A stretch of 8,849 nt of DNA from AC-9 sp051984395 (lineage in GTDB: Bacteria; Actinomycetota; Acidimicrobiia; Acidimicrobiales; AC-9): assembly GCA_051984395.1 (NCBI GenBank), contig JBPYEZ010000094.1, positions 1 to 8,849 on the forward strand, given 5' to 3'. Shown piece by piece: positions 1 through 6,236 of the stretch. Every line of letters begins with the position of its first letter. Position 1 is the stretch's first letter. Made by a program: the position numbers and the translations under genes. The notes under the pieces are model-generated. The model saw nothing but the letters and a program-made list of their open reading frames with translations, searched no databases and had not been told where the DNA came from.

Positions 1-535
1 GGAACGGGAACCCGATGTGGCCCTCGCTCGAGGCCCCCGAGAGCCTGATGGGGAGCGAGAAGTCGACGGCCAGCTCGAGGTAGACGTCGAAGAACTCGGG
101 GCGCAGTTGCAGCGTGCCCATGTGCGAATCGAGGTGGCTCACGTCGAAGCCCCAGTAGATGGCGCGCTCGATCTGGGCCCGACACTCTCGCCGCACCTCG
201 TCCAGGTCGGCGTGGTCCCACACGTCGGTCACCGTTCTCGGGAAACCCCCGTCTCCGTCGAGCAGCGATGGTGCATGGGTGATGGGGCCCCAGCGGTAGA
301 GGTCGTGCTCGGCGTTGAGGGTCAGGTGGACGCCCACGTCCTCGCCCCGATAGCGGGCCGCCGCCTCGCGCGCCCACGGGCAGGGCACCATCAGGCTGGC
401 GCTGGTGGCGACGCCGGAACGGATGGCCTCGTAGACCCCCACGTTGGCAGCGTGGCTCGATCCCAGATCGTCGCAGTTGATGATCAGCAGCTTGGCGTCG
501 GAGGGATACCCCAGGCGCTCGACCAGCTTTGTCAC
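1..535 (-). CDS. ChbG/YdjC-like carbohydrate deacetylase, 3'-truncated by window edge
   Basis: Translating the minus strand from a GTG at 535 gives 178 residues and stays open to the left edge, so the C-terminal part is missing. The family is metal-dependent and removes acetyl groups from N-acetylated sugars such as chito-oligosaccharides; the substrate here is unknown. Visible family motifs are LLIINCDDLG (residues 16-25, with the metal-binding Asp pair D22/D23), VGVHLTLN (67-74, H70) and SHLDSHMG (133-140, H134, D136, H138). These match the usual YdjC metal and active-site layout. No signal peptide is seen, so it is probably cytoplasmic. An in-frame GTG at 577 would add 14 residues, but it lies inside a hairpin arm and the extension is Arg-rich, so 535 is preferred. 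No Shine-Dalgarno sequence precedes it; a TACTTT hexamer sits 6 nt upstream. The family call is secure, the exact start less so. Confidence 0.88.
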   Translation of the reverse strand, partial: MTKLVERLGYPSDAKLLIINCDDLGSSHAANVGVYEAIRSGVATSASLMVPCPWAREAAARYRGEDVGVHLTLNAEHDLYRWGPITHAPSLLDGDGGFPRTVTDVWDHADLDEVRRECRAQIERAIYWGFDVSHLDSHMGTLQLRPEFFDVYLELAVDFSLPIRLSGASSEGHIGFPF

Positions 536-541
536 GCGACG

Positions 542-547
542 AAAGTA
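542..547 (-). promoter_or_regulatory. Possible -10 hexamer for a leaderless deacetylase transcript
   Basis: The minus strand reads TACTTT, matching the actinobacterial TAnnnT -10 pattern, exactly 6 nt before the GTG start at 535. No Shine-Dalgarno sequence is present, so transcription could begin at or near the start codon. No good -35 element is seen at normal spacing. This is inference from sequence and spacing only. Confidence 0.35.
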
Positions 548-564
548 CCTGTTGCGAGGGCGGT

Positions 565-633
565 GAGGGAGCGTCACCTCGGCTCGGCCCCCGTTCTTGC
601 GAAACGGGGACCCAGCCGAGGTGCCGCTCCCTC
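565..633. repeat. Large imperfect inverted repeat / hairpin, possible terminator
   Basis: Arms 565-584 and 614-633 are complementary at 19 of 20 positions; the single mismatch is base 574 against 624. Inside them a second stem pairs CCCCG (589-593) with CGGGG (605-609), topped by a TTC/GAA pairing and a 4-nt loop with one bulged A. It lies between the end of the thiolase gene and the start of the deacetylase gene, both on the minus strand. The simplest reading is an intrinsic terminator of the type without a T-tract that is common in actinobacteria, since no run of T follows on either strand. It could instead be an attenuator or an extragenic repeat. The inverted repeat is seen directly; its role is inferred. 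Confidence 0.6.
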
Positions 634-660
634 CGGCCCCTGTCAGCCGGTCGCGGCGCT

Positions 661-687
661 CCGGCAGAAGAAAAGCTCTTCTACCGG
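661..687 (-). terminator. Hairpin 37 nt after the thiolase stop, possible terminator
   Basis: In minus-strand RNA this reads CCGG-U-AGAAGA, a 5-nt loop GCUUU, then UCUUCU-G-CCGG. That is an 11-bp stem closed by a U-G wobble. On the plus strand the same position is a C/A mismatch, so the structure favours minus-strand RNA, the strand of the thiolase gene that ends just before it. There is no T-tract after it, so strength as an intrinsic terminator is uncertain. It may act together with the larger hairpin downstream at 565-633. Confidence 0.45.
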
Positions 688-723
688 CCGGATCGCCGGG
701 GAGGGCCGTGTGGCGGGGCGACG

Positions 724-1896
724 CTAGGGGCGCTCGAGGAGGGTGCCAGTGCCGAGGCCGCCGCCGCAGCACATGGTGACCAGCGCCCGGGAGCCCTCGG
801 TCCGCTCCAGGTGGTGAAGGGCGGTCGTGAGCAAGCGGGCGCCCGTCGCCCCGACCGGATGGCCCAGGGCGATGGCGCCGCCGCCGGGGTTCACCCGCTC
901 CATGTCCGGGTGCAGCTCGCGCTCCCATGCCAGGACGACCGAGGCGAAGGCCTCGTTGATCTCCACCACGTCGATGTCACCGAGCGACAGGCCAGCCCGG
1001 TCGAGGATGCGCTGGGTGGCGTCGATGGGGCCGGTGAGCATGAGGACCGGGTCCACGCCCACGAGGCACTGGTGGGTGATCCGGGCTCGGGTCGGCAGGC
1101 CCAGGGCGGCGGCCTTGGCTGGGGACGCCAGCAGCACCGCAGCGGCGCCATCAGAGATCTGCGAGGACGTGCCGGCGGTATGGATCCCGTCCTCCCGGGC
1201 CACCGGCTTGAGGGTGGCCAGCCGCTCCAGCGAGGTCTCCCGGGGCCCCTCGTCGGTGGCCACCAGATGGGTCGAGCCTGTCGGCTTGCCGTCCTCGTCC
1301 ACGTCGGGAGCGTGGATGGCGAAGCTCTCGGCCTCGAACCACCCCTCGTCGCGGGCGCGGGCGGCTCGCAGCTGCGAGGTCAGGCCGAACCGATCGGCGT
1401 CCGATCGGGTCACCCCCCACTTGTCAGCGATGCGCTCGGCCCCCTCGAACTGGGACGTGAACTCGTGCCGGGCGAAGTACGACTTGGGGATGGCCCGCCC
1501 GGGACCGGCCTTGGTGTTGGAGCCGAGCGGCACCCGGCTCATCGACTCGACGCCGCACGCCAGGACCAGATCGGCCGCCCCGGAGGCGATGAGGCCGGCG
1601 GCCAGGTTCGTGGCCTGCTGCGACGAGCCGCACTGGCTGTCCACCGTCGTGGCCGGGACCGTCAGCGGCAGTCCCGCCGCCAGCCAAGCCGTGCGGGCGA
1701 TGTTGTAGGACTGCTCGCCCACCGCCGTCACGCAACCGCCCACGACCTGGTCGACGTCGGCGGGATCGATGCCAGCCCGGCTCACCGCCTCGGCCTGGAC
1801 CGCGCCCAGGAGATCGGCGGGGTGCAGCGTCGACAGGCCGCCACCGCGGCGACCGATCGGGCTGCGGACGGCTTCGGTGATCGCGACGTCGGCCAT
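724..1896 (-). CDS. Thiolase family protein (acetyl-CoA C-acyltransferase)
   Basis: This 390-residue protein has the length and all core motifs of a degradative thiolase, which cleaves 3-ketoacyl-CoA with CoA in beta-oxidation of fatty acids or sterol side chains. The nucleophilic cysteine is C89 in VDSQCGSSQQA. NEAF stands at 314-317, the catalytic His is H346 in IALGHPVGATGAR (342-354), and the second cysteine C376 lies in TMCCGGGLG (374-382). The N-terminus AITEAVRSPIGRRGG (5-19) is also typical. The gene is on its own strand run, 55 bp after a small ORF, and is not next to an enoyl-CoA hydratase or acyl-CoA dehydrogenase, so the substrate cannot be read from context. It resembles actinobacterial FadA-type steroid or fatty-acid thiolases, but I cannot choose between them. 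The ATG at 1896 has only a weak SD but a TAGGCT hexamer 6 nt upstream. Confidence 0.95.
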   Translation of the reverse strand: MADVAITEAVRSPIGRRGGGLSTLHPADLLGAVQAEAVSRAGIDPADVDQVVGGCVTAVGEQSYNIARTAWLAAGLPLTVPATTVDSQCGSSQQATNLAAGLIASGAADLVLACGVESMSRVPLGSNTKAGPGRAIPKSYFARHEFTSQFEGAERIADKWGVTRSDADRFGLTSQLRAARARDEGWFEAESFAIHAPDVDEDGKPTGSTHLVATDEGPRETSLERLATLKPVAREDGIHTAGTSSQISDGAAAVLLASPAKAAALGLPTRARITHQCLVGVDPVLMLTGPIDATQRILDRAGLSLGDIDVVEINEAFASVVLAWERELHPDMERVNPGGGAIALGHPVGATGARLLTTALHHLERTEGSRALVTMCCGGGLGTGTLLERP

Positions 1897-1902
1897 GCGG
1901 GC

Positions 1903-1908
1903 AGCCTA
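1903..1908 (-). promoter_or_regulatory. Possible -10 hexamer for the thiolase gene
   Basis: The minus strand reads TAGGCT, a TAnnnT match, 6 nt before the thiolase ATG. This spacing fits a leaderless transcript. The AGG inside it could alternatively serve as a weak Shine-Dalgarno element, so the two readings compete. Confidence 0.3.
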
Positions 1909-1909
1909 T

Positions 1910-1923
1910 CGACGCCGGCGTCG
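1910..1923. promoter_or_regulatory. 14-bp perfect palindrome upstream of thiolase, possible operator
   Basis: CGACGCCGGCGTCG is a perfect palindrome placed 14-27 nt upstream of the thiolase start, immediately upstream of the candidate -10 hexamer. A repressor site at this position would block the promoter, as with TetR-family regulators of lipid catabolism. Palindromes made only of G, C and one A/T pair are not rare in such GC-rich DNA, so chance is a real alternative. No regulator gene is seen in the window. Confidence 0.3.
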
Positions 1924-1951
1924 CCGCCGAGAAGGGCGATGCCGGGATCGC

Positions 1952-2089
1952 TCACGCCGCCGGGTGCTGGAGCGCCTCGCGCAGCGCGGCTCGGGCCGCA
2001 GCCACTCCCTCTCGCCCCAACTTCCGGGTGCGCTCGTCGAGGCGCCAATCCGACTGGGTGTCCTCCAGGAGGACCAGCTGTCGTTCCAT
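1952..2089 (-). CDS. Probable 45-residue small protein, function unknown
   Basis: An ATG at 2089 opens a 45-codon frame ending in TGA at 1952-1954. The protein begins MERQLVLLEDTQSDWRLDER and continues with a basic, alanine-rich helical stretch (TRKLGREGVAAARAALREAL, 21-40). Composition is that of a real soluble protein: a hydrophobic N-terminal strand, one Trp-Arg-Leu-Asp-Glu segment, then an amphipathic helix. About 38 of 45 codons end in G or C, like the neighbouring genes. It fills a gap that otherwise holds no gene, reads the same way as the thiolase 55 bp downstream, and is divergent from the oxidoreductase gene starting 37 bp away. No clear Shine-Dalgarno sequence precedes it. I cannot assign a family with certainty and do not infer a function. 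Confidence 0.55.
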   Translation of the reverse strand: MERQLVLLEDTQSDWRLDERTRKLGREGVAAARAALREALQHPAA

Positions 2090-2126
2090 GCGGCCATGGT
2101 GGCGTGAGGGTGTAACACTCAGGCCC

Positions 2127-3083
2127 ATGGCCCGTTACGGAATGACCATCCCCTTCGACGGCGTCCCGCTCCACGAGCAGCGCTCCTGGATCGAGGAGCT
2201 GGCCGACCTCGGCTACACCGACGTCTGGTCCAGCGAGGCGGGGGGCACCGACGCCTTCACACCGCTCGCCCTGGCCGCGGCGTGGGCGCCCACCCTCCGG
2301 CTGGGAACGGCGATCGTCCCCGCGTTCACGAGGGGACCCGGGCTCATGGCCATGAGCGTGGCCACCATGGCCGAGGCAGCACCAGGCCGTTTCGCCCTGG
2401 GCATCGGCACCTCCTCCGACGTGATCGTGGAGGCCTGGAACGACATCGCCTTCGACGAGCCCTACAAGCGGACGAGGGACATCGTCCGCTTCCTCCGCCT
2501 GGCCCTGACGGGCGAGAAGGTCAATCGTGAGTTCGACACCTTCCGGGTTCGGGGCTTCCGCCTGGGGCGGCGTGTTCCCGAGCCGCCCCCGATCCTCGTC
2601 GCCGCCCTCCGCCCCGGCATGCTGCGACTGGCCGGGCGGGAAGGCGACGGCGCCATCATCAACTGGCTGTCGGCCACCGACGTCGCTCGGGTGGTGCCCG
2701 AGGTGGGGCCGGGAAAGGAGATCGTCGCCCGCATCTTCGTGTGCCCGTCGGAGGACGCCGACACGGTCCGGTCGATGGGCCGGTTCGCCCTGGCCGCCTA
2801 TCTCAACGTCGGGGTGTACGCCGCCTTCCACCAGTGGCTGGGCCGAGGACCGCAGCTCGAGCCCATGTGGAAGGCGTGGCAGGCGGGAGATCGCAAAGGG
2901 GCCACCGCATCCATCCCCGACGAGGTGGTCGACGAGCTCATCGTCCACGGCTCGCCCGAGGCCTGCCGGGCCCACATCCAGCGCTACATCGACAACGGCG
3001 TGACCACGACCGCCCTGGCCATCCTCCCGTTCGGGGTGGACGCCCGCCAGGCCGTCCGGGACCTGGCACCGGCGGCGGGGTAG
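2127..3083 (+). CDS. LLM-class F420-dependent-type oxidoreductase
   Basis: This 318-residue protein is a luciferase-like (PF00296-type) TIM-barrel flavin/deazaflavin oxidoreductase. The N-terminus MARYGMTIPFDG, the segment GYTDVWSSEAGGTDAFTPLA (29-48), LRLGTAIVPAFTRGPGLMAM (57-76), GRFALGIGTSS (87-97) and ILVAALRPGMLRLAGREGDG (156-175) are characteristic of the actinobacterial F420-using branch, where reduced F420 replaces FMNH2. The closing segment VHGSPEACRAHIQRYIDNGV (273-292) is also typical of these proteins. Substrate is unknown. The frame can be extended upstream to 2028, but the extra 33 residues are Arg/Ser-rich and unlike the family, so the ATG at 2127 is the start. It heads a run of four plus-strand genes. 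No Shine-Dalgarno sequence is seen; AACACT lies 7 nt upstream. Confidence 0.92.
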   Translation: MARYGMTIPFDGVPLHEQRSWIEELADLGYTDVWSSEAGGTDAFTPLALAAAWAPTLRLGTAIVPAFTRGPGLMAMSVATMAEAAPGRFALGIGTSSDVIVEAWNDIAFDEPYKRTRDIVRFLRLALTGEKVNREFDTFRVRGFRLGRRVPEPPPILVAALRPGMLRLAGREGDGAIINWLSATDVARVVPEVGPGKEIVARIFVCPSEDADTVRSMGRFALAAYLNVGVYAAFHQWLGRGPQLEPMWKAWQAGDRKGATASIPDEVVDELIVHGSPEACRAHIQRYIDNGVTTTALAILPFGVDARQAVRDLAPAAG

Positions 3084-3139
3084 CGGCCCGAGGGACACCC
3101 GCGGGGCGGAACGGATCCCAGGGTGGGACACTGTCGATC

Positions 3140-3934
3140 ATGGGTGCGCCTGTGGTAGCCAGTGCCAATATCGGCGCCATCGTCGGCGGTTCCATCGCCG
3201 GCGTCGTCGTCGTCTTCCTCTTCCTGCTCTCCATCTCGGTCAAGATCGTGACCGAGTACGAGCGGGCGGTGTTCTTCCGCTTCGGCCGCATCAAGCACGC
3301 GGCCAAGGGACCAGGGGTCATCACGCGGATCCCGGCCGTGGACCGGGTCGTGAAGGTGAACCTCCGCGTCGAGGTCATCGACATCCCGCCGCAGTCCGTC
3401 ATCACGGCGGACAACGTGACCGTGCAGGTCGACGCCGTGGCCTACTTCCAGGTCATCGACCCGGTGAAGGCGATCATCGGCGTCGACAGCTTTCGCTTCG
3501 CCAGCCAGCGCGTGGCCATGACCAGCCTGCGCTCGATCATCGGCCGCCACCACCTCGACGACCTGCTCGCCCACCGGGAGCAGGTCAACGACGAGCTGCG
3601 GGCGACGATCGCCGCCTCGACCAGCGGCTGGGGCGTGGAGGTGCGCCAGGTCCAGGTGCGCGACATCACGCTGCCCCAGGAGCTCCTCCGGGCGATGGCG
3701 CGTCAGGCCGAGGCGGAGCGGGAGCGACGGGCCAAGGTCATCGCCGCCACCGGTGAGCTCGAGGCCAGCAAGGAGCTGTCCGAGGCGGCGGACCGCATGA
3801 ACGAGTCCCCCGGCGCCCTGCAGCTGCGGACGCTGCAGACTCTCGCCGAGGTGGCCACGGAGCGGAACTCGACTCTCGTGTTCCCCATCCCGGTCGAGAT
3901 GCTCGCCGCATTCCGCAACGCCGGCCAGCGGTAA
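3140..3934 (+). CDS. SPFH/band 7 (stomatin/slipin-like) membrane protein
   Basis: The 264-residue protein has one N-terminal membrane segment (about 12-32, GAIVGGSIAGVVVVFLFLL) and then a band 7 domain beginning VTEYERAVFFRFGR (37-50). Further slipin features are DIPPQSVITADNVTV (81-95), VAMTSLRSIIGRHHLDDLL (125-143) and IAASTSGWGVEVRQVQVRDI (157-176). These are followed by a charged coiled-coil-like helix (RQAEAERERRAKV, 188-200) and the closing segment ERNSTLVFPIPVEML (241-255). Slipins oligomerise at the membrane and often pair with an NfeD protein, but no NfeD gene is adjacent here. The frame is open far upstream; the ATG at 3140 is chosen because the family N-terminus starts with the membrane segment. 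The gene lies 56 bp after the oxidoreductase and 18 bp before the MFS gene. The specific role is unknown. Confidence 0.93.
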   Translation: MGAPVVASANIGAIVGGSIAGVVVVFLFLLSISVKIVTEYERAVFFRFGRIKHAAKGPGVITRIPAVDRVVKVNLRVEVIDIPPQSVITADNVTVQVDAVAYFQVIDPVKAIIGVDSFRFASQRVAMTSLRSIIGRHHLDDLLAHREQVNDELRATIAASTSGWGVEVRQVQVRDITLPQELLRAMARQAEAERERRAKVIAATGELEASKELSEAADRMNESPGALQLRTLQTLAEVATERNSTLVFPIPVEMLAAFRNAGQR

Positions 3935-3939
3935 CCCTT

Positions 3940-3945
3940 TAACCT
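3940..3945 (+). promoter_or_regulatory. Possible -10 hexamer for the MFS gene
   Basis: TAACCT matches TAnnnT and ends 7 nt before the GTG start at 3953, in the 18-bp gap after the SPFH stop codon. There is no Shine-Dalgarno sequence in front of this GTG. This fits an internal leaderless promoter for the MFS gene in addition to read-through from upstream. It rests on sequence and spacing only. Confidence 0.35.
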
Positions 3946-3952
3946 CCTCGGT

Positions 3953-5218
3953 GTGCCCCCGGCCTCGCTGCGCCCGCTGCGCCACCGCGACTTCGCCCTG
4001 GTCTGGACGGCAGCGCTGGTGTCCAACGTGGGCACGTGGATGCAGACCGTGGCGGTCGGTGTGCTCGTGACCGTCCATACCGGACAGGCCGGCTGGACGG
4101 GCCTGGTGGCCGCGGCCGCCTTCCTCCCCATGGGGTTGCTGTCCCCGGTCGGCGGGGCGATGGCCGATCGGCACGACCGGCGCCGCTGGCTGCTCCTCAC
4201 CACCATGGGCGAGACCGTCTTCGCCACGATCCTGACGGCCCTCGCCGTCACCGGGAACGCCGGGCCGGTGTGGGTGACCCTGGCCGTGCTCGGCGGGGGT
4301 GCCATGACGGCCATCGGCTTCCCCTCCTACCAGGCCATGCTCCCCGACCTGGTAGGACGCGACGATCTGCTGGGCGCCATCTCGCTGTCGTCGGCCCAGT
4401 GGAACTTGGGGCGGGTGATCGGGCCCGCTCTCGCTGGAGTCGTCATCGCGGTGGGCTCCTACACCTGGGCCTTCGGCATCAACGCGGCGTCCTTCGGAGC
4501 GGTGATCATCGCCCTGCTGCTGGTCCGGTTTCGGCCTGGCGCCCGCCCGCGGGAGCAGGGCCATCTGCTGTCCCGTATCGCCAGCGGCGCCCGGGCGGCG
4601 GCGGCCGAACCCGGCTGTCGCGCCGCCATCATGCTCATCGCCGTCGTGGCCCTCCTGGCCTCTCCGTTCATCGCCCTCGTTCCCGCGGTGGCGATCAAGC
4701 TCTTCCACCATCAGGCGACAGGCACGGCGGTGCTGGTCACCGCCCAGGGGATCGGCGCTGTCATCGGCGCTCTGGCCCTGACGCCGATGGCGGGACGCGT
4801 CGGCCGCCGCCGCCTCCTGATCGGCGACCTCGCCCTCCTGCCCGTTCTCCTCGTCCTCTACGGGCTGGCGCCCAACCTGGCGCTGGCCGCGGTCGCCCTC
4901 CTGGCCGTCGGGGCCGCGTACATCGGGGTGCTGGCTGGCCTCAACACCGTCGTGCAGCTACGGGCACCCGAAGCCCTGCGCGGCCGCATCCTCAGCCTCT
5001 ACATGCTGGCCTTGGGCGTCATCTATCCGATCGGCGCCATCATCCAGGGCGCGGTGGCCGACCGTCTCGGTCTGCGGACGGTCGTCGTCGGCACGGCCGC
5101 TCTCCTGCTCGGCGTGCTGCTGGCGTTCTACGTCCGCCGTCCGCATCTGGCGGAATCGCTCGACGACCCGGGACGGGTCCGGATGTCCGTGGACGCGGTG
5201 GCGTCCCAGGCGGCATAG
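3953..5218 (+). CDS. MFS transporter, MFS_3/EntS-like exporter
   Basis: The 421-residue protein has the length and alternating hydrophobic segments of a 12-helix major facilitator. The N-terminus LRPLRHRDFALVW (6-18) followed by SNVGTWMQTVAVG (24-36) is the hallmark of the MFS_3 branch that includes the enterobactin exporter EntS. The MFS motif A is seen as GGAMADRHDRRRW (67-79) between helices 2 and 3. QLRAPEALRGRILSLYML appears in the second half. Members are thought to export small molecules using the proton gradient; the substrate cannot be read from the neighbours, and no siderophore or antibiotic genes are nearby. Start is GTG at 3953, giving the family-typical N-terminus. The PHP gene follows after 7 bp, so the two are very likely co-transcribed. 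Confidence 0.93.
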   Translation: MPPASLRPLRHRDFALVWTAALVSNVGTWMQTVAVGVLVTVHTGQAGWTGLVAAAAFLPMGLLSPVGGAMADRHDRRRWLLLTTMGETVFATILTALAVTGNAGPVWVTLAVLGGGAMTAIGFPSYQAMLPDLVGRDDLLGAISLSSAQWNLGRVIGPALAGVVIAVGSYTWAFGINAASFGAVIIALLLVRFRPGARPREQGHLLSRIASGARAAAAEPGCRAAIMLIAVVALLASPFIALVPAVAIKLFHHQATGTAVLVTAQGIGAVIGALALTPMAGRVGRRRLLIGDLALLPVLLVLYGLAPNLALAAVALLAVGAAYIGVLAGLNTVVQLRAPEALRGRILSLYMLALGVIYPIGAIIQGAVADRLGLRTVVVGTAALLLGVLLAFYVRRPHLAESLDDPGRVRMSVDAVASQAA

Positions 5219-5223
5219 GGGAG
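5218..5223 (+). promoter_or_regulatory. Ribosome binding site of the PHP gene
   Basis: GGGGAG overlaps the last base of the MFS stop codon and lies 2 nt before the ATG at 5226. It is one of the few clear Shine-Dalgarno sequences in the window. Together with the 7-bp gap it indicates translation from a polycistronic mRNA. Confidence 0.6.
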
Positions 5224-5225
5224 AC

Positions 5226-6236
5226 ATGGGACCGGTCGAGGCCCTCGAGCGGATCGCATTCCTGTTGGAGCGAGAGGGAGAGCGCGCCTATCGGGTGCGG
5301 GCCTTCCGGACGGCGGCGGCGACGCTGTCCGCCGTCGGTCCCGAGGAGATCGCCGAGCGCGACCGCGCCGGGCGCCTGCAGGAGCTGCCCGGCGTCGGGG
5401 ACACGACGGCGCGCGTCGTCCACGAGGCGTTGGCCGGAGCGGTGCCGGGATACCTGGCCCGCCTCGAGGCGGCACCGGCGCCCGACCCCGGACCCGGAGA
5501 GGCGATCCGGTCCCGGTTGCGGGGCGACTGTCACACCCACTCCGACTGGTCAGACGGCGGAAGCCCGATCGAGGCCATGGCGCGCACCGCGGCCGGCCTC
5601 GGCCACGACTACGTGGTCCTCACCGACCACTCACCCTCGCTCACGGTGGCCAACGGCCTGTCGGCCGAGCGCCTGCAGCGCCAGCTGGAGGTGGTCGCGG
5701 AGCTCAACGCGGAGCTGGCCCCATTTCGGATCCTGACCGGCGTCGAGGTCGACATCCTCGAGGACGGATCCCTCGACCAGGACGAGTCGCTGCTGGCCCG
5801 CCTCGAGGTCGTCGTGGCGAGCGTGCACTCCAAGCTGCGCATGGACGGGGCCGCCATGACCCGCCGCATGGTGGCCGCGCTGCGCAGCCCGCACGTGGAC
5901 ATCCTCGGTCACTGCACAGGACGGATGGTGGTCGGACGCGGACGACCCGAATCCAGCTTCGATGCCGACGAGGTGTTCGGTGCGGCGGCTGCCTTCGGCA
6001 AGGCCGTGGAGATCAACTGCCGCCCCGAGCGCCTCGATCCCCCCAGACGCCTGCTGCGCCAGGTGGTCGACACCGGATGCAACGTGTCGATCGACAGTGA
6101 TGCCCACGCACCCGGGCAGCTGGAATGGCAGCCCTACGGCTGCGCCCGGGCGGCAGACTGCGGGGTCGAGGTCGAATCGATCGTCAACAGCTGGCCCGCC
6201 GAGCGTCTCCTGGAATGGGCCGCCTCACACGGCTGA
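5226..6236 (+). CDS. PolX-like HhH + PHP domain phosphoesterase, lacking the polymerase palm
   Basis: The 336-residue protein joins two modules of family X DNA polymerases. Residues 1-80 resemble the PolX N-terminal region, with ERAYRVRAFRTAAATL (19-34) and a helix-hairpin-helix LQELPGVGDTTARVV (51-65). Residues 100-336 form a PHP domain with a near-complete metal set: DCHTHSDWSDG (101-111, H103, H105, D110), TDHS (133-136, H135), GVEVDIL (172-178, E174), VHSKLRMD (200-207, H201), GHCTGR (228-233, H229) and IDSDAHAPGQL (289-299, D292, H294). PHP domains of PolX act as Mn-dependent nucleases or 3'-end phosphoesterases. The palm and thumb domains of the usual 570-residue PolX are absent. As I recall, similar short proteins occur widely in actinobacteria, so this is probably a stable architecture, not a local deletion. 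Its activity is inferred. Confidence 0.9.
   Translation: MGPVEALERIAFLLEREGERAYRVRAFRTAAATLSAVGPEEIAERDRAGRLQELPGVGDTTARVVHEALAGAVPGYLARLEAAPAPDPGPGEAIRSRLRGDCHTHSDWSDGGSPIEAMARTAAGLGHDYVVLTDHSPSLTVANGLSAERLQRQLEVVAELNAELAPFRILTGVEVDILEDGSLDQDESLLARLEVVVASVHSKLRMDGAAMTRRMVAALRSPHVDILGHCTGRMVVGRGRPESSFDADEVFGAAAAFGKAVEINCRPERLDPPRRLLRQVVDTGCNVSIDSDAHAPGQLEWQPYGCARAADCGVEVESIVNSWPAERLLEWAASHG

Noticed and set aside
565..687. MITE or insertion-sequence remnant based on the inverted repeats
   Set aside because: No flanking target duplication or transposase fragment was found, and a second copy is not present in the window; a terminator or structured RNA is simpler.
529..2115. Long plus-strand frame across the hairpins and the thiolase gene
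   Set aside because: Antisense to the thiolase, Gly/Arg/Ala-rich with no recognisable motif.
1906..2118. 70-residue minus-strand frame overlapping the 45-residue ORF in another frame
   Set aside because: It ends in a long poly-Arg/Ser tail and has no protein-like pattern; the 45-residue frame fits better.
2111..2119. TGTAACACT as an extended -10 promoter for the oxidoreductase gene
   Set aside because: It does not match TGnTAnnnT in register and has no -35 partner; kept only as a near match in the leaderless-start observation.
2984..4711. 575-residue open frame on the minus strand opposite the SPFH and MFS genes
   Set aside because: It is rich in Gly, Arg, His, Asp and Gln with no domain pattern and lies fully antisense to two well-supported genes; long antisense frames are expected in such GC-rich DNA.
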